Below, one piece after another: positions 44,337 to 52,049 of a stretch of 64,000 nucleotides of DNA (positions are counted from its first letter, which is position 1; every line of letters starts with the position of its first letter). The translations under genes and the position numbers were made by a program. The stretch is from Acidilobaceae archaeon (GTDB taxonomy: Archaea > Thermoproteota > Thermoprotei_A > Sulfolobales > Acidilobaceae): the NCBI GenBank assembly GCA_027080775.1, contig JALWPV010000011.1, forward strand, positions 202,875 to 266,874, read 5' to 3'. The notes under the pieces are model-generated. The model was not told where the DNA came from and did no database searches. It saw only the letters and a list, made by a program, of their open reading frames with translations.

Positions 44337-45149
44337 TTGACTGGGGTCCCGCGCCGCTATTATCGTAGTGTTGGGGAGAGCCTCTCTGTCCTAGGCCTCG
44401 GCACATGGGCTATACGCGACTACCGGGCCGCTGAGGAGGTCCTAGTCAAGGCTGTCACCGAGTATGGGGTGAATAGCATTGATACCGCCGAGATATACGG
44501 TGGCGGCCTTGCAGAACAGCTCGTTGGCAGGGTTGCCTCGAGGGTAGGTAGGGACGAGGTATTCATAACCACCAAGCTACCGCCGGAGAGGTTCCGCACA
44601 CGGGAGAGCGCTGTTAAAGCTGCAAGGGCCTCACTTTCCAGAATGAATCTGAGGGATGTGGACCTGCTCTTAATTCACTGGCCCGACCCCCTGGTGCCCG
44701 TAGAGAGGCTGGTAAGGAACTTGGAGGCCGTGGCGGATGAAGGCCTCGCCAGGTATGTCGGTGTGAGCAACTTCAGCAAGACCCTCCTAGAAGAGGCGAT
44801 GGAGGCAGCGAGGAAGTACGAGATCGCGGCTGATCAGATTCACTATAGCATAGTAGAGAAGGGGCCCGAGAGGGAGAGTCTAATAATGCTAGCGGCAGAG
44901 CGTGGCCTTATGGTACAGGCATATAGGGTCATAGAGAGGGGTGGCGTGGCCCTCGATGAGGGCTTGGCTGGGATAGCAGGTGAGCTGGGCCTTAGCCCTG
45001 TTCAGCTAGCGGTAGCATACGTCATTAATGGGTGCATCACATGTATGGCTCTAGTGAAGACGGAGACCCTCGATCACCTGGAGGAGCTGGTCAACGCCGC
45101 TACCCTAAGGCTCTCGGAGGACGTGTTGAGTAAGCTCCGCCGTATATAA
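44337..45149 (+). CDS. aldo/keto reductase
   Basis: A TIM-barrel NAD(P)H oxidoreductase of 270 residues: LGLGTWAIRDY at the start, GVNSIDTAEIYGGG with catalytic Asp and Tyr, FITTKLPPE with Lys, LLIHWPDPLVP with His, then YVGVSNFSKTLLEEA and QIHYSIVEK. The start is TTG 44337. The substrate is not determined; such enzymes act on small aldehydes or ketones. It stands alone. Confidence 0.92.
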   Translation: MTGVPRRYYRSVGESLSVLGLGTWAIRDYRAAEEVLVKAVTEYGVNSIDTAEIYGGGLAEQLVGRVASRVGRDEVFITTKLPPERFRTRESAVKAARASLSRMNLRDVDLLLIHWPDPLVPVERLVRNLEAVADEGLARYVGVSNFSKTLLEEAMEAARKYEIAADQIHYSIVEKGPERESLIMLAAERGLMVQAYRVIERGGVALDEGLAGIAGELGLSPVQLAVAYVINGCITCMALVKTETLDHLEELVNAATLRLSEDVLSKLRRI

Positions 45150-45248
45150 GTGTAGACGGGGGGTTACTGGTGTCACCTGTTTAATATCGTCCCTCCACTA
45201 GTTAGGCCTCCGGTTCTCTAAGGCATTCTCCGGGGAGGGGGGTCCCTG

Positions 45249-45704
45249 GTGGCTAGTGTAGATGCAGCTCTAATAACCGTGAACTTGGCTGTAGACGAGC
45301 CCATCGAGTACAGCGCTTTCGTGGAGAAGGTAATCAGAGCCGCCGATAAGGTGAGGAGGGAGTACGGCATAGCCGTGAGGGTAGAGGTGCCCTCAACGAC
45401 GTACTTCGATCCGCTTAGGGGTTGGGTGCACAACTTAGCCGTGGATGAAGCGTCCGGCGGCCGTGGAGCCCCGCATTTCTCTATAATTAGAGATGGAGCC
45501 GCTGTAGAGGTGACAATAAGCGATGAGTGCAGAGATGATGAGCTTGAGAGGGCTCTACTCGAGGCAGCTCTGGCGATAATGTCTCCGAAGACTGCTTCGG
45601 ATGATGCAAGCCATGTTTATTCCAGCTATAACAGAGACCCAGGATCCTTCGCTTCAGGCGAATATTTAATTGAAATCGCCGTAGAGGGAAGCGCTGCCAT
45701 GTAA
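45249..45704 (+). CDS. unknown protein
   Basis: A 151-residue frame starting at GTG 45249 just after a CCGGGGAGGGGGG stretch. It reads as an alpha/beta protein (ALITVNLAVDEPIEYSAFVEK, AVRVEVPSTTYFD) with a Ser/Asp-rich acidic tail. It has a good codon pattern for this genome, but I do not recognise a family. Confidence 0.5.
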   Translation: MASVDAALITVNLAVDEPIEYSAFVEKVIRAADKVRREYGIAVRVEVPSTTYFDPLRGWVHNLAVDEASGGRGAPHFSIIRDGAAVEVTISDECRDDELERALLEAALAIMSPKTASDDASHVYSSYNRDPGSFASGEYLIEIAVEGSAAM

Positions 45705-45777
45705 GCTCCAGTAAGATATCGCTAAAAATGGGCTCGATATTAGCATCGACTGCCTCCTCGTGATGGCAGGGTAGCCC

Positions 45778-45981
45778 TTAGAGCCTCTCAGGCGAGGCCC
45801 TCCTAGCGTCGGGGAGGCCTAGGGCGTGGCCTATAACGTGTGAAACCAGATCTCGTGGGCTAGTGAAGAGCGCGCCGCAGAGCGGGCATACGTAGAAACC
45901 CTTCTCGTCGACGTCCACGCGTAACCTAGACCCAGAATATTCGACAACAACTTCCTTGTGGGAACGCTCCGCCTCCACCAT
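45778..45981 (-). CDS. small C2H2 zinc-finger protein
   Basis: A 67-residue protein with one C2H2 finger (YVCPLCGALFTSPRDLVSHVIGH) and a basic N-terminus. Such single fingers are common in crenarchaea and viruses; the function is nucleic-acid or protein binding by inference. Start is ATG 45981. A structured GC-rich gap lies upstream. Confidence 0.75.
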   Translation of the reverse strand: MVEAERSHKEVVVEYSGSRLRVDVDEKGFYVCPLCGALFTSPRDLVSHVIGHALGLPDARRASPERL

Positions 45982-46271
45982 GCTTCCTCGCCCCTACGCA
46001 GCTACTGGAGCACCCACGTTACCAGTAGAGGGGCGGTCCTCACCGGCTCGACCCTCCCCATCGCCCCCTCTCTCGGGGGGCTCTGAGGGTTCGGGCTAGG
46101 GCCTAGTCACCCCGCCAGAGGCTGTGCCCCGCCTGACCGTTCCGCCGCCATCTTCATCCCCCCATGGGGGGTCTCGGCGGACGTGAGACCGGCGGGGCCC
46201 TGATATGTAGGGGGTGGTTGCAGGCTCTTTAGCTCTCCCCCCTCGAGCGCGCCCCGGAGGGGCTAGCGGGT
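45982..46271. other. GC-rich, hairpin-dense gap
   Basis: This 290-nt gap has no supported gene. It holds several stable hairpins: CCCCCC-AT-GGGGGG (46158-46171), GGTCTC/GAGACC (46170-46175 with 46085-90 offset at 46185-46190), and CCCCC/GGGGG around 46064-46080. A stable RNA is possible, but the diagnostic motifs of SRP RNA and RNase P RNA were looked for and not found. Confidence 0.25.
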
Positions 46272-46886
46272 TTGCCCGCGTCCGAGGCTCTAAACGCTAT
46301 GAGGGAGATAGCGGCCTTCATCGAGAAGGCTGCCTCGGAGATAGATCCTAGGCAGGTCGACGAGTTCATAGACCTCCTAGTTGACGTTTATAAGGCTAAT
46401 GGCAACCGCAAGATACTAGTCATGGGGGCCGGACGCAGCGGCCTGGTGGGTAGAGCCTTTGCAATGAGGCTCATGCATCTAGGGTTCACTGTCTACGTGC
46501 TCGGCGACACAATAGTACCCAGCGTGACAAACCGCGACGTTGTAATAGCTATATCAGGCTCCGGCAAGACGAGGCTCATAGTGACGGCCGCCGAGGCGGC
46601 TAAGGCCGTGGGGGCCAGGATAGTTGCAATAACTACCTTCCCCGAGAGTCCTCTTGGCAGGTTGGCTGATATAGTCGTGAAGATCCCCGGGAGAACGAAG
46701 GAGGCGTTCAAGATGGATGACTACTTCGCCAGGCAGATCCTGGGCATACACGCCCCCCTGGCCCCCCTGGGCACGCTCTTCGAGGACACGACCCTCGTGT
46801 TCCTCGACGGTGTGATATACGAGCTCATGGGCAGGCTAGGCGTCAGTGAGGAGGAAATGAAGAAGAGGCACGCCAACATAGAGTAG
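46272..46886 (+). CDS. hxlB: 6-phospho-3-hexuloisomerase (SIS domain)
   Basis: SIS-fold isomerase interconverting hexulose 6-phosphate and fructose 6-phosphate, used in archaea to supply pentose phosphates. Landmarks: [39 protein letters not shown] and [15 protein letters not shown]. No hps (3-hexulose-6-phosphate synthase) lies adjacent. The start is TTG 46272, with GGGGCTAGCGGG upstream. Length 204 fits. Confidence 0.92.
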   Translation: MPASEALNAMREIAAFIEKAASEIDPRQVDEFIDLLVDVYKANGNRKILVMGAGRSGLVGRAFAMRLMHLGFTVYVLGDTIVPSVTNRDVVIAISGSGKTRLIVTAAEAAKAVGARIVAITTFPESPLGRLADIVVKIPGRTKEAFKMDDYFARQILGIHAPLAPLGTLFEDTTLVFLDGVIYELMGRLGVSEEEMKKRHANIE

Positions 46887-46904
46887 GGGCGGGGAGGCGC
46901 CCTG

Positions 46905-47858
46905 GTGACCCTCAGAGTCCTCAGACCCTTCGACCCGTGGAACAGCCCCCTCTGCACCTGCCCCTTCAAGTATAGCCTAAACCCTTACACCGGCTGCAGC
47001 TTCAGATGCCTCTACTGCTACGCCACAGCCTACATAGGGGTTAGGGACAGCACACCGAAGCGCGGCCTCATAAGGGACCTACTCCACGACCTTAGGATAC
47101 TACCACCGGGGATCCTAGTCAACCTCGGCACAAGCAGCGACCCCTACCCACCGGAGGAGGAGCGCTACACGCTAACGAGGAGAACCCTCGAGGTAATGGT
47201 TCCCCTCGGCGTCAGGATCCTCGTGACGACCAAAGGCACCCTGGTAGCTAGGGATGCAGACCTCCTGGCCAGAGGGAACGCGGCCGTCACACCCACCATA
47301 ACGATGCTAGATGACTCTCTCGCCAGGATAGTAGAGCCGGGTGCCCCTCCGCCCTCGGCTAGGCTTGAGGCTCTGAGGATACTCCACTCAAGGGGCGTAC
47401 CTGTCGGTGTGAGGGTGGACCCTATAATACCGTACGTTAACGATGATCCATCCGAGATAGATGAGCTAGTCTGCAGGATCGCGGAGGCAGGTGCTAAGTT
47501 CATCGTAACATCGACGTACAAGGCGAGGCCTGATAACTTGGCGCGCATGCGCAAAGGCCTCGGTGATACTGGGGAGAGGCTCTACAGGCTCTATAGGGAT
47601 ACTGGGGTAAAGGTTAGGGGCTACAGGTACCTCCCACGCCGGATGAGGGAGAGGCTCCTGAGACCCGTGATAGAGGCCGCCAGGAGGTGCGGCCTGGAGT
47701 ATGCAACCTGTAGAGAAGGCTTCCAGGGCCGTGAGTGGTTCAACGCTGGCTCCTGCGATGGGAGTCACCTTATACCGCTGCGAGTAAAGCCCCGGAAGCC
47801 CACGGGTGGCTCGAGGGATCTGAGGAGCTGGCTCGGCGGGGCAGCGCTTGATGCCTGA
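46905..47858 (+). CDS. radical SAM protein, SplB-like (COG1533)
   Basis: Radical SAM enzyme with the cluster motif CSFRCLYCYATAY (Cys spacing CxxxCxxC) preceded by the family's YSLNPYTGC, and later VNLGTSSDPYPPEE and GVRVDPIIPYVND. The family includes spore photoproduct lyase, but most members are uncharacterised. It is immediately followed (the start codons overlap by 8-11 nt) by two paralogous nucleotidyltransferases. Confidence 0.9.
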   Translation: MTLRVLRPFDPWNSPLCTCPFKYSLNPYTGCSFRCLYCYATAYIGVRDSTPKRGLIRDLLHDLRILPPGILVNLGTSSDPYPPEEERYTLTRRTLEVMVPLGVRILVTTKGTLVARDADLLARGNAAVTPTITMLDDSLARIVEPGAPPPSARLEALRILHSRGVPVGVRVDPIIPYVNDDPSEIDELVCRIAEAGAKFIVTSTYKARPDNLARMRKGLGDTGERLYRLYRDTGVKVRGYRYLPRRMRERLLRPVIEAARRCGLEYATCREGFQGREWFNAGSCDGSHLIPLRVKPRKPTGGSRDLRSWLGGAALDA

Positions 47859-48729
47859 CTGCCTCGAAGGCTATATAATAGAGTATAACGGGCCCGGGGA
47901 CAGGATCTTCTTTATGGTTAAGGGGTACGAGCACCCGGACGACTATTACATCGCGGTACCCTATAGAACGGCGCGCTACAGGATAGAGGATCCCTACGAG
48001 TGGCTCAGAGGAGCCGCTCCCTGGATACTCTCGAGGATCGACTGCATGCCGCGGGAGGTCCCCCTCCTCCCAAGGGCCTCGGCGAGTACGTGCATAGACC
48101 CTGCCAGGGCTCTAGAGCTGCGGTGGAGCAGCCTACCCGCGCCCGCCAGAAGGCTCCTCAACACACTAGACTTCGAGTGGGCAGGCCTAACCGGAAGTTG
48201 GGCTCTAGGCGTCGAGGGCAGGCAGAGCGATGTAGACCTGCTCCTCTACGGGCCTAGCGTCTACGAGTATGTAGTAGAGGCTTACGAGCGCGGGATTCTA
48301 AGGCCCTGTGGCGCTCGAGGCGACAGACTGTCCGAGCAGGCTATGGTGTTGGAGGCCCTGTATAGCGTGAAGCTCGTTGAGGCCTGCACTGGCGGGTTGA
48401 GGGTGACGCTCAGGATACTCAGGAGCCTCGAGCCCCAGCCCTGCAGGAGGAGGCGTCCTCTCGGCATGGTCAGGGGGGTGGTGGAGCTAGTTGACGTGGG
48501 TGAATCTTACCTAGTGCCAGCTCGGTATAAGGCCGTACTCTACAGCGTAGAAGGCGTGGTCCCCGTTATCCTTGAAACCTGGAGGACACGCTACCAGGAA
48601 CTGCCGCCAGGGACCTACTGGCTCGAGGGTGAAGCCTGGGTTGAAGACGGTGCTATCATCGTGTCGCCGGACCTCGGAGGCAGGCTGGCCCCCGCGGCAT
48701 GGAGCGATAGCGGTCGACCGCAGCCTTAA
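47851..48729 (+). CDS. nucleotidyltransferase-domain protein A
   Basis: A 292-residue protein. The mid part has LTGSWALGVEGRQSDVDLLLYGPSVYEYV, a Pol-beta-like nucleotidyltransferase core (GS..., then SDVDLL with the metal Asp pair). The N-terminal 110 residues are a domain of unknown type, and the C-terminal part is VRGVVELVDVGESYLVPARYKAVLYSVEG. It overlaps the radical SAM gene by 8 nt. Substrate unknown: tRNA, small molecules or antibiotic-type targets are all possible. It is a paralogue of the next gene. Confidence 0.7.
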   Translation: MPDCLEGYIIEYNGPGDRIFFMVKGYEHPDDYYIAVPYRTARYRIEDPYEWLRGAAPWILSRIDCMPREVPLLPRASASTCIDPARALELRWSSLPAPARRLLNTLDFEWAGLTGSWALGVEGRQSDVDLLLYGPSVYEYVVEAYERGILRPCGARGDRLSEQAMVLEALYSVKLVEACTGGLRVTLRILRSLEPQPCRRRRPLGMVRGVVELVDVGESYLVPARYKAVLYSVEGVVPVILETWRTRYQELPPGTYWLEGEAWVEDGAIIVSPDLGGRLAPAAWSDSGRPQP

Positions 48730-49612
48730 CGTATACCAGGTTCTAGGCCTCCCAGCGCCACCCGGCTATGTAATGGTAATTCCAAAGTACGCGCCCTGCC
48801 GGACTGGGCTTTGGAAAATGCCTGGAGGCAGCCTCTGCCGCGTGCTTAGGCAGTACGAGGCGGGCGAGATAATTAATGCAGCCGAGCGCGTCGGCGCTAA
48901 GGCTTTCGAGGACCCCCTCTATGGGGCGTCAATACCGGTCATCAGCAGGGAAGAGCTTGTCCTGACCTGTGATCCGATCGAGTCTATGAAATACATAATC
49001 AGCCGTCCCACGGGCCAGCTTGAGTTCATGCTAGTCCATATTGCATCCCTTCTCGGAGCCGCGGGGGTGGGCATTGGAGCGCTAGGGGTCACTGGAACCC
49101 TGGCTATGGGCGTCCATGTAGAGGGGATAAGTGATATAGATCTGGTAGTATATGGTCCGAGGGCTTCCTTAGAGGTCTACGAGGCCTTTGCCTCGATAGG
49201 CGAGGAGCCCCCTGGTGCTAGGCGCGGCATTGTGAATGGGGTAAAGGTGCATCCCCCGCTTAGCCTCGCCTGGAGGCGCAGGGTAGTAGACGGGACACAC
49301 GTGTCATGGACCGGTGCTCCAGAGGCTGCGGCCTCGCATTGCGCCCCTCTAAGGGAGTGGAGGAGGCTGGAGCCACCTAGAGGAAGGGCTAGGCTAGCCC
49401 TCAGGGTTCCCGGGGGCCAGGTGGGAGCACTCTTATACCCGCCGTGCGTTGAAAGCGAGGAAGGCGTTCATATAGTTTCATTTGAGTATAACCTCGGAGC
49501 CCTGCTGTACGAGGGCGGGCTCATGGAGGTTGAGGGGCTTGCATCGGAGGAAGCCATACTCTTGGGCACCCGCGAGTACCCAGGCTCGCTGAGGCTACTT
49601 GGCGGTCGCTAG
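48650..49612 (+). CDS. nucleotidyltransferase-domain protein B
   Basis: Paralogue of the preceding gene: VTGTLAMGVHVEGISDIDLVVYGPRASLEVYEAF lines up with its GS/DxD block, though the GS is GT here. The start is unclear: no ATG is near the conserved part; GTG 48650 would overlap the first gene by 80 nt, and the protein is recognisable from about 48704. The N-terminal 100 residues are mostly a family-specific domain (GYVMVIPKYAPCRTGLWKMPGG). The pair looks like a tandem duplication that has diverged. Confidence 0.6.
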   Translation: MLSSCRRTSEAGWPPRHGAIAVDRSLNVYQVLGLPAPPGYVMVIPKYAPCRTGLWKMPGGSLCRVLRQYEAGEIINAAERVGAKAFEDPLYGASIPVISREELVLTCDPIESMKYIISRPTGQLEFMLVHIASLLGAAGVGIGALGVTGTLAMGVHVEGISDIDLVVYGPRASLEVYEAFASIGEEPPGARRGIVNGVKVHPPLSLAWRRRVVDGTHVSWTGAPEAAASHCAPLREWRRLEPPRGRARLALRVPGGQVGALLYPPCVESEEGVHIVSFEYNLGALLYEGGLMEVEGLASEEAILLGTREYPGSLRLLGGR

Positions 49613-49942
49613 CACGGCCTCGGCCTCGAGGAGGGCCCTCTTCTTCTCTTCCTCATCCTCGCTGAAGCACGCCTCAACGATCTTGGATAGAATCCTGTAG
49701 AGGCGGGCTATCTCGAGGCGCTGGCTCTTAACCTGTGCTTCCAGGCTGCTCACGTTAGCCCGCAGGGAGTCTATAAAGATCTCGTATACTTCTAATATCT
49801 CGTCTAGACCCTCAGCCGCGTGATGGTGATGCTCGTGGGGGTGGGTCTCGCTTATCTCCTCAACAATCTTCTCGAGGTCCTCTCTCTTCTTGGGCAACGT
49901 CATCCTCTTCTTCCTCTTCTTGCGCGGCTTTTCCTCACTCAA
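49595..49942 (-). CDS. His-rich coiled-coil protein
   Basis: A 115-residue protein: basic N-terminus (PRKKRKKRMTLPKKRE), a histidine run HPHEHHHHA at about 35-43 that may bind metal, and a long helix with heptad pattern (IFIDSLRANVSSLEAQVKSQRLEIARLYRILSK). No enzymatic motif. It converges with the nucleotidyltransferase B gene by 18 nt. Function unknown. Confidence 0.6.
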   Translation of the reverse strand: MSEEKPRKKRKKRMTLPKKREDLEKIVEEISETHPHEHHHHAAEGLDEILEVYEIFIDSLRANVSSLEAQVKSQRLEIARLYRILSKIVEACFSEDEEEKKRALLEAEAVLATAK

Positions 49943-49973
49943 TCCTCGACCCTGCCCCTGGGCCTGAGTGCGA

Positions 49974-49983
49974 GGCCTTAAAA
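49974..49983 (+). promoter_or_regulatory. TATA-like box of the 50019 gene
   Basis: GGCCTTAAAACGG, 36-45 nt before GTG 50019, supports the later start rather than the GTG at 49968 that would lie upstream of it. Confidence 0.4.
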
Positions 49984-50018
49984 CGGATAGTCAGTTATGC
50001 ATCAGCGGTGCCAGCCCC

Positions 50019-50288
50019 GTGATAACAGCTAATGTTATAGAGATCGAGGGCTTAGCCATGAATGGGATGCTGAGGAGAGCCTCACTAGTTGACTGTAAGA
50101 GGCCGCCGGGCTGGAGGAAGATAGTTGCCGAGACTGTAGACGGCAGGATCCTCGAGACCGCCTGCCTCGAGCCCCCCACGGCGAAGCGCAACTACGCTGT
50201 TATAACCCTCTATATGAAGAGGTGGTCAAGCCTAATAAACAGGGGCGGCGAGGTAGAGGGTCCACCCGAGTTTGAACCAGAGGAGTAA
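50019..50288 (+). CDS. small unknown protein
   Basis: An 89-residue protein from GTG 50019. It reads VITANVIEIEGLAMNGML, CKRPPGWRKIVAETVDGRILETACLEPP, with two Cys, and ends in an acidic Pro-rich tail. No family recognised. The C/D sRNA lies 40 nt downstream and has its own candidate promoter. Confidence 0.45.
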   Translation: MITANVIEIEGLAMNGMLRRASLVDCKRPPGWRKIVAETVDGRILETACLEPPTAKRNYAVITLYMKRWSSLINRGGEVEGPPEFEPEE

Positions 50289-50295
50289 AGTCATG

Positions 50296-50303
50296 GCTTA
50301 AGG
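50296..50303 (+). promoter_or_regulatory. TATA-like box of the C/D sRNA
   Basis: GGCTTAAGG, 26-33 nt before the predicted RNA 5' end at about 50329. The rRNA promoter uses a similar GGCTTAATA element. Confidence 0.45.
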
Positions 50304-50328
50304 TGCGGAATCAGCTCTCCCCACGGAG

Positions 50329-50387
50329 AGCCTATGATGAATGGTATTACCACTGAAAGGGGATGAGGGCCCAGTACCCTGAGGCTC
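50329..50387 (+). ncRNA. C/D box sRNA guiding 16S 2'-O-methylation
   Basis: Every landmark is present at canonical spacing: C box ATGATGA (50334-50340), 12-nt guide 1 (50341-50352), D' CTGA (50353-50356), C' GGATGA (50361-50366), 12-nt guide 2 (50367-50378), D CTGA (50379-50382), and a terminal GAGCC/GGCTC stem. Guide 1 pairs ten contiguous bases with 16S 63660-63669 and, by the fifth-nucleotide rule, targets A63663; guide 2 pairs ten (one G-U) with 63693-63702 and targets C63695. By counting from conserved bases these correspond to about A532 and C564 of E. coli numbering. Confidence 0.88.
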
Positions 50388-50518
50388 CCCTCCCATCGTT
50401 TCCCTTAGGGTCTTGCTAGGCACAAAGTATAACATTAGCGCCTCCTGCTTTATAAAATCTTCCACGTTGCAGAGCCAGCTATGCACAATAATAGAAAGCC
50501 CTGGTAGCCGCCTCCTGC

Positions 50519-50528
50519 TTATCTTTTT
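50519..50528 (+). terminator. U-rich terminator candidate
   Basis: TATCTTTTTT lies downstream of the C/D sRNA on the + strand, the kind of U-tract used for archaeal termination. A CGCCTCCTGCTT direct repeat (50438-50449, 50506-50517) precedes it. Confidence 0.35.
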
Positions 50529-50539
50529 TGGATTCGGGG

Positions 50540-50995
50540 TTAGATGTGCAGGAAGACCCGTGTTGGTATCTTATTCTCCATTAGAACCTCCACTTTAACG
50601 TCGACCGCGGGCATCTTCTGGAGGGGTTCAAGACCCTTCTTTATCCTCTCGAGCGTAACTATTCTCTCTTGCAGGCTCCTGGCTGTGGCGACGAGGGCGT
50701 CGAGTTCCTGCTTAGGTGTAGGGTTTATAACTACTGTTACAGGGCCTAGTTGTAGCTCTCTGCCCTGGGATCCACCACCTCCCTGGCCCTTTGCAAGCTC
50801 GGCGAGGAAACTCTCTACTTTGGCCATAATCTCGGCCTTAGCCTTAGCTGCCTCCAGCCTCCTCAGGAACTCGCCGAGCTGGCTGCGTAGCCTGGAGATC
50901 TCGTCGTCGAGGAACTTGGTGAACTCGTTTATGCCGTTGAACTGTACAAGCTCGACGGCTGGGGGCATCCTCGAAGCCGCGGGGGCCGATGCCAC
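50540..50995 (-). CDS. helical coiled-coil protein of unknown function
   Basis: A 151-residue protein: a helical segment (FTKFLDDEISRLRSQLGEFLRRLEAAKAKAEIMAKV), a Gly-rich loop GQGGGGSQG, then LGPVTVVINPTPKQELDALVATA and a second helix (LQERIVTLERIKKGLEPL) before a short beta end. It looks like a dimeric coiled-coil protein; no known domain. Convergent with the sRNA unit. Confidence 0.5.
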   Translation of the reverse strand: MASAPAASRMPPAVELVQFNGINEFTKFLDDEISRLRSQLGEFLRRLEAAKAKAEIMAKVESFLAELAKGQGGGGSQGRELQLGPVTVVINPTPKQELDALVATARSLQERIVTLERIKKGLEPLQKMPAVDVKVEVLMENKIPTRVFLHI

Positions 50996-51081
50996 CTCTA
51001 ACCACCCTCCTATACTTGTGTTTTCGGTTCTAGCGGTGGCTGGCGACTCCTTAATTTGGGTTTCCAGCCGCCCCCACCTGT

Positions 51082-51420
51082 GTGGGAGGCATCTTGGGCG
51101 GTTCCAGCGCCGCGCTTAGACTCTCCGAGGCACTGCGCCGGGGTCTTCTGGGTATAGTGGTGGACTCGAGGCTGGAGGATGTGAGGCTGGTCGAGCGCGA
51201 GTTGGCCGAGCTAGGGCTGCTGGGCCTCGTAGAGAGGTGGAGCCGCGGCCACTTGACGGTCTTCTACGTAAACCCCAGAAGACTTAGATCCGCGTGCCTC
51301 TATGAGAGATGCGGTTCCAAGCCCAAGACCGAGGTTGACGTCTGCGTGGCTGAGTGTGTGAGGGAGAAGCTTCAAAGCCTGGGCGAGAAGCTGGCATTGC
51401 TAGGCGAGGGTGTTGCCTGA
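51082..51420 (+). CDS. small winged-helix/Cys protein
   Basis: A 112-residue frame starting at GTG 51082. The first part (LSEALRRGLLGIVVDSRLEDVRLVERELAELGLLGLVE) reads as a helix-turn-helix, and four Cys follow (ACLYERCGSK and VCVAEC), a possible metal site. It overlaps the ZPR1 gene by 11 nt. Unknown function. Confidence 0.5.
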   Translation: MGGILGGSSAALRLSEALRRGLLGIVVDSRLEDVRLVERELAELGLLGLVERWSRGHLTVFYVNPRRLRSACLYERCGSKPKTEVDVCVAECVREKLQSLGEKLALLGEGVA

Positions 51421-52048
51421 AGGGCGGAAAGGTGGAGAGGAAGACGCGCTACGGGAGCTGCTGCGGAAGTCCACCAGGGAGCCCGTCCTACTGGCGGAGG
51501 AGGACGTGGTCTGCCCGGCCTGCGGCAAGCCCAGCCTCCACGTGAGGGAGTACCTCTACGAGGTACCATACTTCGGCAAGATAGTGATAGGAGAGGGGAG
51601 GTGCAGCAACTGCGGCTATAGGTACAGCGATGTTAGAGTCGCAGAGGCCTCGGAGCCGAAGAAGATAGTTGTCAGGGTAGAGGGTGAGAGGCAGCTCAGG
51701 TACCTCCTAGTGAAATCCGCGACTGCAGCAGTCTACATCCCGGAGAGGGGCTACGAGATGGTTCCAGGCCCCGCCAGCACAGGCTTCATAACGACGGTGG
51801 AGGGCATCCTCCACAGGTTCCTCGAAGCACTATCCGTAGCCTGTAGGGGGAGGGAGGGGGATCCCGTGTGTAGCGAGAACAGGATGTGGCTGGAGAGGGC
51901 CATAGAGGGCCTGGAGCGCTTCACACTGGTTATATGCGACTACGAGGGTACCAGCAGGGTTGTGGGAGACGATGTAGCCGAGGAGCCCGTTGATGAGGTT
52001 TGCGAGCGGCTCCTAGAAAAGAGCCGGGAGTATATGAGGAGGGCCTAG
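51410..52048 (+). CDS. ZPR1-domain zinc-finger protein
   Basis: Archaeal ZPR1 protein. Zinc site CPACGKPSLHVREYLYEVPYFGKIVI and RCSNCGYRYSDV, then the alpha/beta half with PASTGFITTVEGILHRFLEAL. Eukaryotic ZPR1 binds eEF1A; the archaeal role is unknown. The start may be GTG 51410, TTG 51413 or later. It is followed 2 nt later by the convergent Hsp20 gene. Confidence 0.85.
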   Translation: MLPEGRKGGEEDALRELLRKSTREPVLLAEEDVVCPACGKPSLHVREYLYEVPYFGKIVIGEGRCSNCGYRYSDVRVAEASEPKKIVVRVEGERQLRYLLVKSATAAVYIPERGYEMVPGPASTGFITTVEGILHRFLEALSVACRGREGDPVCSENRMWLERAIEGLERFTLVICDYEGTSRVVGDDVAEEPVDEVCERLLEKSREYMRRA

Positions 52049-52049
52049 G

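Noticed and set aside
45982..46271. SRP RNA or RNase P RNA in the hairpin-dense gap.
   Set aside because: The diagnostic SRP helix 8 loops and the RNase P GAGGAAA/ACAGAA core were not found on either strand.
50298..50486. Minus-strand frame of 62 codons with a TTTATAAAG box and AGGAGGCG before an internal ATG.
   Set aside because: Half of it lies over the well-supported C/D sRNA and the product has no recognisable protein pattern.
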